A stretch of 64,000 nt of DNA. Source: Nocardia anocheti (GTDB taxonomy: Bacteria; Actinomycetota; Actinomycetes; Mycobacteriales; Mycobacteriaceae). The stretch lies in assembly GCF_029675105.1 (NCBI RefSeq), contig NZ_JAQQFV010000003.1, forward strand, positions 186,001 through 250,000, written 5' to 3'. Each line of letters starts with the position of its first letter. Position 1 is the first letter of the stretch. The position numbers were made by a program, and so were the translations under genes. The notes below the pieces were generated by a model. The model worked only from the letters and a program-made list of their open reading frames with translations. It ran no database searches and had not been told where the DNA came from. Shown piece by piece: positions 1-7,664 of this stretch.

Positions 1-1379
1 CGGGCGTTGTGGATCGCGGCCATCTGCGCGTCCTTGGTGTAGGGATTGCGCACCTCCCGGTCCCGCGCGACGATCTGACGCTCCAGATCGGCGGCGTCGA
101 GCCGCGGACCGCGCGCGATCGCGTTCATCCCGTCGACCAGCTCGGCGAGCGTGTCGGCGACGACGAAGTCCACGCCGTGCTGCTTGAACGCCTCCACCGG
201 GCCCGGCGCGCCCTTGGCGACCCGGCTGCGCAGCGTGAGCTTGAGGTCCTTGCCGGTGATATCGGGATTCTGCTCCGACCCCGACAGTGCGAACTCCTTC
301 TCGATGATCGTCTGGTTGAGCACGAACCAGGAGTAGTCGTGTCCGGTCGACAGGATGCGGCGCATGGTCTCGTTGGTGTCGAAACCGGGGAAACACGGTG
401 CGGGCATGCGGATTCCGTCGGCGTCGAACCACAGCGAAGACGGACCGGGAATGATCCGGATGGCGTGGTCGGGCCAGACCGGGTCCCAGTTGTTGATGCC
501 CTCGGTGTAATGCCACATCCGGTCCCGGTTGACCAGCGCCGCCCCCGCCGCCTCGGAGATCCCGAGCATCCGGCCGTCCACATAGGCGGGCACACCGGAG
601 ATCATCGTCTCCGGGCACGGGCCCAGCCGCTCGGTGGGCCAGTTGCGGCGGATGAGATCGTGCGCGTGGCCGATCCCGCCCGAGCTGACCAGCACGGCGG
701 GCGCGTGGAAGTCGAACTCGCCCACCACATCCCGGTTGGAAGCGACGCCGCGCTCGGTGTTGCTGTCGGCCAGGACGCTGCCGCGCACCCCGGTGACGGC
801 GCCGTCGGTGACGACCAGTTCGTCGACCCGATGCCGGAAGGCGAAGCGCACCAGCCCTTTCGTCTCACCGACGAGCACCGGTTCGAGGAACACCCGCAGC
901 ACCTCCGGCCCGGTACCCCAGGTGAGATGGAAGCGCGGCACGGAATTGCCGTGTCCGTCGGCCAGCCCGCCACCCCGCTCGGCCCAGCCGACCAGGGGCG
1001 TGACCCGTAAACCCAAGGCGTGCAGGTAATCCCGCTTCTCGTCGGTGGCGAAGCGCACATACGCCTGCGCCCACTGCCGGGCCATCCGGTCCTCGTCCTC
1101 GCGGTCGAAGCCCGCCGAACCCAGCCAGTCCTGCAGGGCCAGTTCGTAGGAGTCCTTGATTCCCAGCCGACGCTGTTCGGGGCTGTCGACGAAGAACAGT
1201 CCACCCAGCGACCAGAACGCCTGCCCGCCGAGATTGGCGCGATTCTCCTGGTCGAGCACCAGCACCTTGCGTCCGGCCAGGACGAGCTCGTGGGTGGCGA
1301 CCAGGCCCGCGAGCCCGGCGCCGACGACAATCGCGTCGGGAGTGAAATCTGCTAGCGGATCAGGCGCTGTGCTCGACAT
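1..1379 (-). CDS. FAD-binding dehydrogenase, Rv0785 type (partial, C-terminus outside window)
   Basis: Read on the minus strand from the ATG at 1379, the frame stays open to the window edge and gives about 459 residues of a family that is usually about 560. The N-terminus has the FAD Rossmann motif (IVVGAGLAGLVA) followed by LDQENRANLGGQAFWS. Further on come GWAERGG, GHGNSVPRFH, WHYTEG and HDYSWFVLN. From memory these match the M. tuberculosis Rv0785 family of KstD/fumarate-reductase-like flavoproteins. The substrate is unknown; steroid or fatty-acid-like compounds are possible, but nothing here decides it. The missing C-terminus would carry the second FAD-contacting segment. It faces away from the small lipoprotein gene, with about 95 bp between them. 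Confidence 0.85.
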   Translation of the reverse strand, partial: MSSTAPDPLADFTPDAIVVGAGLAGLVATHELVLAGRKVLVLDQENRANLGGQAFWSLGGLFFVDSPEQRRLGIKDSYELALQDWLGSAGFDREDEDRMARQWAQAYVRFATDEKRDYLHALGLRVTPLVGWAERGGGLADGHGNSVPRFHLTWGTGPEVLRVFLEPVLVGETKGLVRFAFRHRVDELVVTDGAVTGVRGSVLADSNTERGVASNRDVVGEFDFHAPAVLVSSGGIGHAHDLIRRNWPTERLGPCPETMISGVPAYVDGRMLGISEAAGAALVNRDRMWHYTEGINNWDPVWPDHAIRIIPGPSSLWFDADGIRMPAPCFPGFDTNETMRRILSTGHDYSWFVLNQTIIEKEFALSGSEQNPDITGKDLKLTLRSRVAKGAPGPVEAFKQHGVDFVVADTLAELVDGMNAIARGPRLDAADLERQIVARDREVRNPYTKDAQMAAIHNA

Positions 1380-1473
1380 GCCCTGGAACGTAGCATTGGT
1401 GGGTCGGGGGTAGGGGAGAAGTCCTGGAAAATGCCCTGACCAGCGATGTTTCATCGAAGAAAGGCATGATTCC

Positions 1474-1686
1474 ATGAAGGTCCGTACCCGCACCGGCGCC
1501 GCCGTGCTCACACTCGCCGTCCTGGCGGGGCTCGGCGCCACCTCCTGCTCGAAGACCCGCTGGTGCGAGCGGGATCAGGGCGACGTCCTGGTCGCCGACT
1601 CCTACTGCGAACGCGGCGTCGCCGGTTACGAGTGGGAGCCCGACCACGACAAGCCCAAGTACAAGAAGAAGCCCAAGAAGCACTGA
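1474..1686 (+). CDS. small predicted lipoprotein with Lys-rich tail
   Basis: A 70-residue protein of unrecognised family. Residues 1-25 form a typical secretion signal: basic start (MKVRTRTG), hydrophobic core (AAVLTLAVLAGLG) and a lipobox-like ATSC ending at Cys25. The predicted mature protein is only 46 residues. It has two further Cys (near 31 and 45) that could pair, an acidic middle, and a basic C-terminus (PKYKKKPKKH). It would be anchored on the outer face of the cytoplasmic membrane with its positive tail free to touch anionic lipid or cell wall. It stands alone, with its own downstream hairpin. Family and function are unknown; the signal peptide makes it a credible gene. Confidence 0.65.
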   Translation: MKVRTRTGAAVLTLAVLAGLGATSCSKTRWCERDQGDVLVADSYCERGVAGYEWEPDHDKPKYKKKPKKH

Positions 1687-1692
1687 TTCCGT

Positions 1693-1715
1693 GCCTGTGG
1701 TGTTGCGCCACAGGC
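1693..1715 (+). terminator. hairpin terminator after small lipoprotein gene
   Basis: Perfect 8-bp stem, GCCTGTGG (1693-1700) and CCACAGGC (1708-1715), with a 7-nt loop, starting 7 bp after the stop codon. There is no T-run, as is common in high-GC actinobacteria. Confidence 0.6.
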
Positions 1716-1872
1716 GATTCCGAGACTCGATCGTGGCACAAGGGATGCCGACTCCGTGCCATGTCGATGCGGGTCAGCGGGTATTCCCACCCTGAGCGCA
1801 CCGAATGCCCCTGTGGCGGAAGGTGATCGCTCATTTCTCTATTTCTCACAACGGCGTGAGTGGGTGGGCACG

Positions 1873-2532
1873 ATGACCAACCGGAAGGTACTTCGAATCG
1901 GCGTAGGACGGACAGCGCGAGCGCTGGCGGTGGTGCTACTGGCCGCAGGGATCGGGACGGCGATGTCCCAGACGACAGCGATGGCGCAGAACTGCGCGAG
2001 CATCGATGTCGTCGTCGCCCGTGGCACCAACGAGCCGGGCTATCTGGGAGCGGTCATCGGTGACCCGCTCTACGCGGTCCTGAGCGCGCAGCTACCGGTC
2101 GACACGACCGCCCATCGCGTCGAATATCCCGCCGACCTGCTGGTTCCCTCCTCGGTCAGCGACGGCACCCGGGCGATGACCGGGCATGTGATGGCCCAGG
2201 CCGCGGCCTGCCCCGACCAGCGCTTCGTCCTGGTCGGCTATTCGCAGGGCGCCGCGGTGACCCACGGGGTGTTGGGCTCGGGCGCGATGATGCTGCTGCC
2301 GGGCATGTACGTGCTGCCGCCGGAACTCTCCTCGCGGGTGGTCGCGGTGCTGCTCTTCGGTGATCCGCTGCGGCTGGTGGGTGCCGGTGTCGCGCCGCTG
2401 TACGCCGACCGCACGGCGAACTATTGCGCCGCGGGCGATCCGGTGTGCGCGGGTGGGATCTTCCCGGCCGCGCACGGTGCCTACGGCTGGGCCTTCGGCG
2501 CGGCCACCGGGCAGGTGAACGCGCGGCTGTGA
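1873..2532 (+). CDS. secreted cutinase-family serine esterase
   Basis: A 219-residue cutinase-fold hydrolase. A Sec-type signal peptide covers about residues 1-38 (hydrophobic ALAVVLLAAGIG, likely cleavage after AMA-Q). The mature N-terminus CASIDVVVARGTNEPG and the nucleophile motif VGYSQGA are typical of actinobacterial cutinases. The catalytic Asp is expected in YCAAGDPVC, whose two Cys likely form the conserved disulfide, and the His in FPAAHGAYG. It is probably exported and hydrolyses lipid or polyester esters. The ATG at 1873 was chosen because the signal peptide begins there; an in-frame GTG at 1864 is possible. It converges on the TetR gene with only 9 bp between stop codons. Confidence 0.9.
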   Translation: MTNRKVLRIGVGRTARALAVVLLAAGIGTAMSQTTAMAQNCASIDVVVARGTNEPGYLGAVIGDPLYAVLSAQLPVDTTAHRVEYPADLLVPSSVSDGTRAMTGHVMAQAAACPDQRFVLVGYSQGAAVTHGVLGSGAMMLLPGMYVLPPELSSRVVAVLLFGDPLRLVGAGVAPLYADRTANYCAAGDPVCAGGIFPAAHGAYGWAFGAATGQVNARL

Positions 2533-2534
2533 GT

Positions 2535-2552
2535 CCGCCGTTCAGACGGCGG
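2535..2552. terminator. bidirectional hairpin between convergent cutinase and TetR genes
   Basis: Perfect 7-bp stem CCGCCGT (2535-2541) and ACGGCGG (2546-2552) with a TCAG loop. The stop codon of the minus-strand TetR gene starts inside the arm and loop, so the hairpin overlaps its coding end. It can serve both converging transcripts. Confidence 0.55.
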
Positions 2553-3159
2553 GCATCACCCCGGCCAGGACAGCGCCGATCTGCGCGACCGCGCGATCGA
2601 CGCTGCCCGTCGGCTGGAACAGATGACTCAATGTCAGCCGCACCATGATCTCGACGATGCCGGTGAGCTCGTCGTCGTCGAGGTCGTCGAAGCGGTACTG
2701 CTCGCGCACGGTGGCGGTGAGCGCGGCGACCGCGCGACCGAGCACCGGCTCCGGATCGCTGACCAGCGCGGGCAGCAGGGCGGTGTCGGCGTCCTGGCGG
2801 GCCGACAGCACGGCCTTGATCAGGGTGTTGTCGCCCGCGGTCCGCAGCGTGTACTCCGCGGCCGCGCTCATTCCCGCGATCGGCTCGCCGGGATGGGTCG
2901 CCAGTGTCTCGGCGATTCCGGCCAGGTAGATCCCGGTCTCGCGCTCGATGAGCGCCTCGGCGAGCGCCTGTTTGGTGCCGATCTCCTTGTACAGCACCGG
3001 TCGGCTGATGCCGACCTCCTTGGCCACCCGGGACATGTTCACCGATCCCCAGCCCTCGGTGATGACCATCGTGCGGGCGGCGTCGAGCATGCGATCGCGC
3101 AGCAGCTGACGCATTTCGGCGTGAAAGTTCGGCGATTCGGCCACCTCCGCAGCATACAT
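2542..3159 (-). CDS. TetR-family regulator, likely controlling the alkB operon
   Basis: A TetR-type repressor of about 205 residues. The N-terminal helix-turn-helix is visible (TEGWGSVNMSRVAKEVGIS followed by RPVLYKEI), with a helical ligand domain behind it. It is transcribed divergently from alkB, so autoregulation and control of alkane oxidation are the natural inference. TetR genes linked to alkB are known in Rhodococcus, Dietzia and mycobacteria, often downstream of the rubredoxin genes rather than divergent. The start is uncertain: ATG 3159 is chosen here, while in-frame ATGs at 3198, 3210 and 3219 would extend it by up to 20 residues. None has a clear Shine-Dalgarno sequence. Confidence 0.85.
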   Translation of the reverse strand: MYAAEVAESPNFHAEMRQLLRDRMLDAARTMVITEGWGSVNMSRVAKEVGISRPVLYKEIGTKQALAEALIERETGIYLAGIAETLATHPGEPIAGMSAAAEYTLRTAGDNTLIKAVLSARQDADTALLPALVSDPEPVLGRAVAALTATVREQYRFDDLDDDELTGIVEIMVRLTLSHLFQPTGSVDRAVAQIGAVLAGVMPAV

Positions 3160-3293
3160 GTGCCGTTCATTCGACACGTTCGTTGACGATATTGCCATTT
3201 GTGTATTCATTCGGAACACAACGCGCTATGTTGTAAACGAAGGCGACTTCGGATGGTGATCTGTCCGGGGTCTCGGTGATCAGGAGAATGGCA
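3160..3293. promoter_or_regulatory. divergent TetR/alkB control region with candidate operator
   Basis: This 134-bp region is noticeably richer in A+T than its surroundings. It contains an inverted repeat ACAAC (3218-3222) and GTTGT (3230-3234) with a 7-nt spacer, the best candidate for the TetR operator. TTGACG at 3183-3188 could be a -35 element for alkB, but no convincing -10 is visible. AGGAGA (3282-3287) lies 6 nt ahead of ATG 3294 and fixes the alkB start. Operator assignment is inference. Confidence 0.4.
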
Positions 3294-4520
3294 ATGACGA
3301 CATCTCGTATCGGTGACCACGACGCATCGACCGCGCCCCCGCACTGGCGTGACCCCAAGCGCTACCTCTGGCTGTTCGGCCTGGTCGCCCCCAGCGCCGC
3401 GCTGCTCGCGACCGGCTTCGTCGCGGCCTTCAACGCGCTCGGCTGGCAGGCGGTCGCCCCCGTGTGGTGGTGGCTCGGGCCGATCCTGCTCTACGTGCTG
3501 CTGCCGACCCTGGACCGGTTCTTCGGCCCCGACGGCGAGAATCCGCCCGAGGAGGTGATGGCGCGACTGGAGAACGACCGGTACTACCGCTACTGCACCT
3601 ACGCCTACATCCCGCTGCAGATGATCAGCCTCGTGTTCGCCTGCTACCTGTGGACCGCGAGCGATCTGTCCTGGCTCGGCATCGACGGCGGCCTCGGGCT
3701 CGCCTCCAAGATCGGCCTGGCGTTCACCATCGGCGCCATGGGCGGGGTCGGCATCAACACCGCGCACGAACTCGGCCACAAGAAGGACGAACTCGAGCGC
3801 TGGCTGTCCAAGATCACCCTGGCCCAGACCTTCTACGGCCACTTCTACATCGAGCACAACCGCGGCCACCACGTGCGCGTCGCCACGCCGGAGGACCCGG
3901 CCAGCGCCCGGTTCGGCGAATCCTTCTGGGGTTTCCTGCCGCGCAGTGTGTGGGGCAGCCTGACCTCCGCCTGGGAGCTCGAGCGCACCCGTATGCAGCG
4001 CCTGGGTGTCAGCGTGTTCTCCCCGCGCAACGACGTGCTCAACGCCTGGTTCATGTCGGTGGTGCTGTGGGGTGGGCTGGTCGCGGTGTTCGGTCCGTCG
4101 ATCCTGCCGTTCCTGCTGATCCAGGCCATCTACGGATTCTCCCTGCTCGAGACGGTGAACTACCTCGAGCACTACGGGCTGCTGCGGCAGAAGACGGCCT
4201 CGGGCCGCTACGAGCGCTGCACCCCCGAGCACAGCTGGAACTCCGACCACATCGTCACCAACATCTTCCTCTACCACCTGCAGCGCCACAGCGACCATCA
4301 CGCCAACCCCACCCGCCGCTACCAGACCCTGCGGCACATGGACGGCGCCCCCGAGCTGCCCAGCGGCTATGCCAGCCTGATCGGCCTGGCCTACCTGACC
4401 CCGCTGTGGCGCAAGGTGATGGACCACCGCGTCCTGGCGCACTACCAGGGCGACATCACCCGCGTGAACATCCAGCCCACGCAGCGCGAGCGGGTTCTGG
4501 CGAAGTACGGAGCGGCCTGA
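3294..4520 (+). CDS. alkB: alkane 1-monooxygenase (membrane di-iron hydroxylase)
   Basis: A 408-residue integral membrane alkane hydroxylase that oxidises medium to long n-alkanes to 1-alkanols using O2 and electrons from rubredoxin. All signature histidine clusters are present: HELGH at 158-162, EHNRGHH with His188/192/193, NYLEHYGL, and LQRHSDHH with His332/335/336. Hydrophobic segments near 28-48, 57-72, 104-120, 140-156 and around 245-280 fit the six-helix topology. The ATG at 3294 is preferred because AGGAGA sits 6 nt upstream; in-frame GTG 3276 and ATG 3288 are less well placed. Its TGA overlaps the ATG of the first rubredoxin gene by 1 nt, so the operon is translationally coupled. Confidence 0.97.
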   Translation: MTTSRIGDHDASTAPPHWRDPKRYLWLFGLVAPSAALLATGFVAAFNALGWQAVAPVWWWLGPILLYVLLPTLDRFFGPDGENPPEEVMARLENDRYYRYCTYAYIPLQMISLVFACYLWTASDLSWLGIDGGLGLASKIGLAFTIGAMGGVGINTAHELGHKKDELERWLSKITLAQTFYGHFYIEHNRGHHVRVATPEDPASARFGESFWGFLPRSVWGSLTSAWELERTRMQRLGVSVFSPRNDVLNAWFMSVVLWGGLVAVFGPSILPFLLIQAIYGFSLLETVNYLEHYGLLRQKTASGRYERCTPEHSWNSDHIVTNIFLYHLQRHSDHHANPTRRYQTLRHMDGAPELPSGYASLIGLAYLTPLWRKVMDHRVLAHYQGDITRVNIQPTQRERVLAKYGAA

Positions 4521-4693
4521 TGTCCTACGTCTGCCCCGTCTGCGATTACGTCTACGACGAGCGGATCGGCGCTCCCCGTGAGGGTTTCGCGCCCGGCACC
4601 GCCTGGGAGTCGATTCCCGACGACTGGTGCTGCCCCGACTGCGGTGTCCGCGAGAAGCTCGACTTCGAACCGAGAGAAGAGGCCTCCCGATGA
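4520..4693 (+). CDS. rubA1: rubredoxin, AlkG1-like
   Basis: A 57-residue rubredoxin with two iron-binding pairs, CPVC near residues 5-8 and CPDC near 38-41, for one Fe(Cys)4 centre. After the second CPDCG it reads VREKLDF, one residue longer than the equivalent stretch of the next gene, and the extra residue fits an Arg. Published work on alkane-degrading bacteria, as I recall it, separates AlkG1 rubredoxins (Arg insertion after the second CxxCG, not competent with AlkB in complementation) from AlkG2 rubredoxins (competent). This protein is therefore AlkG1-like and may serve another partner. The ATG overlaps the alkB stop; the TGA overlaps the next ATG. Confidence 0.93.
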   Translation: MSYVCPVCDYVYDERIGAPREGFAPGTAWESIPDDWCCPDCGVREKLDFEPREEASR

Positions 4694-4872
4694 ACGACTA
4701 CAAGCTCTACCAGTGCGTGCAGTGCGGTTTCGAGTACGACGAGGCGCTGGGCTGGCCCGAGGACGGTATCGAGCCCGGCACCCGCTGGGACGACATCCCC
4801 GACGACTGGTCGTGCCCCGACTGCGGGGCGGCCAAGGCCGACTTCGACATGCGGGAGGTGAGCCGAGGATGA
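4690..4872 (+). CDS. rubA2: rubredoxin, AlkG2-like electron donor to AlkB
   Basis: A 60-residue rubredoxin starting MNDYKLYQ, with CVQC and CPDC metal ligands and the aromatic/acidic core typical of the family ([19 protein letters not shown]). The second motif is followed directly by AAKADF without the Arg insertion of its neighbour, so it is AlkG2-like and the likely carrier between rubredoxin reductase and AlkB. The ATG at 4690 overlaps the preceding TGA (ATGA), and its own TGA overlaps the reductase ATG in the same way. Confidence 0.94.
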   Translation: MNDYKLYQCVQCGFEYDEALGWPEDGIEPGTRWDDIPDDWSCPDCGAAKADFDMREVSRG

Positions 4873-6050
4873 GCGGGCGCGTCGTCATCGTGGGCACCGG
4901 TGTCGCCGGTGCCACCGCGGCCCAGGCCCTGCGCCGCGAGGGCTATTCCGGCGAGATCGTGCTGCTCGGCGCCGAACCGGACCTGCCCTACCGGCGACCC
5001 GCGGTGTCCAAGGAACTGCTGGCCGCCACTGCCTCCTTCGATCGTGTCCTGCTCGAGCCGGTGAAGTTCTGGGCCGACCATGCCATCGACCTGCGTCCGG
5101 CCATGCGGGTGGAGTCCGTGGATACCGAGCGGGCGACCGTGCGCCTGCGCACCGGCGAACTGCTCGGTTACGACAGCCTGCTGCTCGCGACCGGCGCCCG
5201 CGCCCGCACCCTCGAGACCGGGTCGGCGCGGGTGCACACGCTGCGCACCAGGGCCGATGTCACGGCCTTGCAGTCCGATATCGACGCGGGTGGCTCGCTG
5301 CTCGTGCTCGGCGGCGGCCTGATCGGGTGCGAGGTCGCCGCGACCGCACGCGGGCTGGGCGCCCGGGTGACGCTGCTCGAGGCGGGCCCGGCCCTGCTCG
5401 ACCGGATCGTCCCGGCGGCGGTCTCGGAAACGGTGCGCGCGCTGCATCGCGACCACGGGGTGATCATCGAGAACGCCGTCAGGACAGCTGAACTCGCCGA
5501 AGGCGGGGAGGGCGTCACCGCCACGATCGCGGACGGCCGCACCTTCACCGCCGCCGCCGCGCTGATCGCCATCGGTTCGGTGCCCGACACGGCGCTGGCC
5601 GAGGCGGCGGGGATCGCGGTGAACGACGGCATCGTCGTCGACCAGCACCACCGCACGTCCGCGCCGGGAGTGTTCGCCGCCGGTGACGTGGCCAGCGGCT
5701 TCCACCCGCATCGCGGTGGCTTCGAGCGCGCGCAGCACTGGAACGCCGCGCTGTCCGACGGTGCCGCGGCGGCCAGGGCCATCCTCGGCCTGCCCGTGGC
5801 ACCCGCCGAGATCCCCTGGGGCTGGACGGACCAGTACGGGGTGTCGATGCAGTTCGCCGGATGGATGCACCCGCACGACGAACTGGTGGTCGACGGTGAT
5901 CTCGCCGCGCGCGACTTCCTCGCGGTGGCGCTGCGTGACGGGGTTCCGGTCGGTGCGGTCGCCATGGCCCGCCCGCGCGAGCTGCGGGCCGCGCGGGCGC
6001 TCATCGCGGCCGGTGATCCGTGGTCGGCCGAGCTCGTCCACGCGCGGTGA
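4869..6050 (+). CDS. rubB: rubredoxin-NAD(P)+ reductase
   Basis: A 393-residue FAD flavoprotein that passes electrons from NAD(P)H to rubredoxin for AlkB. It has an N-terminal FAD Rossmann motif ([15 protein letters not shown], Gly9-Gly14), a second NAD-binding Rossmann motif ([11 protein letters not shown], from about Gly148) and the C-terminal FAD motif [10 protein letters not shown]. Length and domain order match AlkT/RubB-type reductases of the ferredoxin reductase superfamily. It is the last gene of the alkB-rubA1-rubA2-rubB operon, whose four genes overlap by 1-4 nt. A weak 6-bp hairpin (6054-6070) follows the stop. Confidence 0.95.
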   Translation: MSGRVVIVGTGVAGATAAQALRREGYSGEIVLLGAEPDLPYRRPAVSKELLAATASFDRVLLEPVKFWADHAIDLRPAMRVESVDTERATVRLRTGELLGYDSLLLATGARARTLETGSARVHTLRTRADVTALQSDIDAGGSLLVLGGGLIGCEVAATARGLGARVTLLEAGPALLDRIVPAAVSETVRALHRDHGVIIENAVRTAELAEGGEGVTATIADGRTFTAAAALIAIGSVPDTALAEAAGIAVNDGIVVDQHHRTSAPGVFAAGDVASGFHPHRGGFERAQHWNAALSDGAAAARAILGLPVAPAEIPWGWTDQYGVSMQFAGWMHPHDELVVDGDLAARDFLAVALRDGVPVGAVAMARPRELRAARALIAAGDPWSAELVHAR

Positions 6051-6136
6051 GCCTCACCGCTTCTCGGTGATCCGCGGAGCCCGGCGGGGCTGAACTATCC
6101 TCGGCACCGCCAGAGTTCCGTGAGAGATCCGAGAGA

Positions 6137-7627
6137 ATGACCGACCTGTCTGCGTTCCCGCTGCCCTTCTTCCTCGCCTACAAGCGTGCGGTCGCACCCG
6201 TGCGGACACTGCGGGAGGTGCAGATGACGCGGCTCAGCGCCGCCCTGCGTGCGAAGCCGCGCTGGTTCGTCAAGCGCGACGACCCGACGATCGTGGACAA
6301 GTGGACGCGCGAGGCGGCCGAGCAGGGCCTCACCGACGCCCAGATCCGCTATGTCCTGGACGAATTGGCGTACTACGCCGCACGGCGGGACGAGCGCACC
6401 GGGATCGAGGTGTCCGGGATCGACGGTGTGTGGCATTCGGACTCGCTGATCGAGGACGAGCTGCGTGCCCGCCTGGCCGAGGCGGTGCGGCCGCTGGAAG
6501 AGGTGCCCGAGGCCGAGCGCGACTGGCATCCCGGCTCCGACGGTCAGGTGCTGGATCTGGTTCACCCCTCGCTGTTCTGTTACGTGCGGGGGGTGAGCCT
6601 GCCCGCCGACGCGCCGTGGCCGACCACCGAGCGTGGTCTGGCGCGCTCCGCGCTGTCGGAGCGGTTCCAGTGGCTGCCCACCGATGTGGCGGTCGACGCC
6701 GACGGTGGGGTCGAGTTCGTCTCCTACGTCAACAATGTCGACCCGGCGGCCCACCGCGACCTGGCGGCGGTACTGCCGGTGCTGTTCGCGCGGATGCGCC
6801 CGTTGTTCGAGAACGTCCTCACGGATCTGCGCCATCCGCGGCCGCTACGCATCGAAGCCGACCCCTACAACTGGTACACCGACGAGCCGGTCGAACCCGA
6901 CGACGAGGCCAGCGACGAGGACTGGGAAGCCTACGAGGAGGCCAGCGACGACTGGTGGCGTAACCGTCGCCCGGTCGTGCCCGACGCCCCGGAATACCGG
7001 GCGCCCCAACCGATCACCGACGAGACCCGTGTGGACCTGCGCGGCCGCCGCCTGCAGGTCATCGTCAAACTCGCCACCATTCAGCTGACCCCGGACAAGC
7101 CCGCGTACCCCGGTGGGTCCTGGCATGTCGAGGGCATGATGAACGAGCGCATCGTCTCCACCGGCATCTACTACTGGGACTCGGACAACATCACCGACAG
7201 CCAGCTCGGTTTCCGTGCGGCCGTGGACGATCCGCGCTACGAGCAGAACGATTCCTCCGGCATGCGCGACGTCTACGGCCTGGCCGACGAGGACCAGCTC
7301 AACCAGTACCTCGGCGCGGTCGAGACGAGCCCCGGCCGCTGTCTGGCCTTCCCCAACGTCCTCCAGCACCGCGTCGCCCCCTTCCAGCTGGCCGACCCCA
7401 CCCGCCCCGGCCACCGCAAGATCCTCGCCTTCTTCCTGATCGACCCCTCCGTCACGATCACCTCCACCGCCGACATCCCACCCCAGCAGCCCGGGTCCCC
7501 GACCTCCACCATGACCCGCGCCGAGGCCGAGCGGTACCGCGAGGAACTCATGAAGGAACGCACCTACTTCGTCGACGAACACAACGAAGAGCTCTACGAA
7601 CGCGAATTCTCCCTCTGCGAACACTGA
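6137..7627 (+). CDS. DUF4246-type protein, putative Fe(II)/2-oxoglutarate-dependent-oxygenase fold
   Basis: A 496-residue cytoplasmic protein that I recognise as DUF4246-like; no activity is established. The C-terminal half has features of a double-stranded beta-helix dioxygenase: a likely HxE metal pair in GGSWHVEGMMNERIVSTG, a distal His in NVLQHRVAPFQL, and a downstream basic stretch (GHRKILAFFLIDP) where such enzymes bind 2-oxoglutarate. The middle carries a very acidic segment (about residues 254-276). The C-terminus is charged and probably helical. ATG 6137 is preceded by a purine-rich GAGAGA. It is a single gene converging on the alpha/beta-hydrolase gene; no partner is evident. Confidence 0.75.
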   Translation: MTDLSAFPLPFFLAYKRAVAPVRTLREVQMTRLSAALRAKPRWFVKRDDPTIVDKWTREAAEQGLTDAQIRYVLDELAYYAARRDERTGIEVSGIDGVWHSDSLIEDELRARLAEAVRPLEEVPEAERDWHPGSDGQVLDLVHPSLFCYVRGVSLPADAPWPTTERGLARSALSERFQWLPTDVAVDADGGVEFVSYVNNVDPAAHRDLAAVLPVLFARMRPLFENVLTDLRHPRPLRIEADPYNWYTDEPVEPDDEASDEDWEAYEEASDDWWRNRRPVVPDAPEYRAPQPITDETRVDLRGRRLQVIVKLATIQLTPDKPAYPGGSWHVEGMMNERIVSTGIYYWDSDNITDSQLGFRAAVDDPRYEQNDSSGMRDVYGLADEDQLNQYLGAVETSPGRCLAFPNVLQHRVAPFQLADPTRPGHRKILAFFLIDPSVTITSTADIPPQQPGSPTSTMTRAEAERYREELMKERTYFVDEHNEELYEREFSLCEH

Positions 7628-7636
7628 TTCGGCACA

Positions 7637-7656
7637 GCGGCCGACCGCGTGGCCGC
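7637..7656. terminator. bidirectional hairpin between convergent genes
   Basis: GCGGCC (7637-7642) and GGCCGC (7651-7656) form a 6-bp GC stem with an 8-nt loop in the 37-bp gap between two convergent stop codons. Confidence 0.4.
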
Positions 7657-7664
7657 CCGACGGA

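Noticed and set aside
9..1010. A 333-codon plus-strand frame at the left edge
   Set aside because: It is the shadow of the FAD dehydrogenase on the minus strand, whose Rossmann motif and family sequence are clear.
6054..6070. Hairpin TCACCG/CGGTGA after rubB as a terminator
   Set aside because: Only 6 bp and easily expected by chance in this base composition; left as a possibility in the rubB note.
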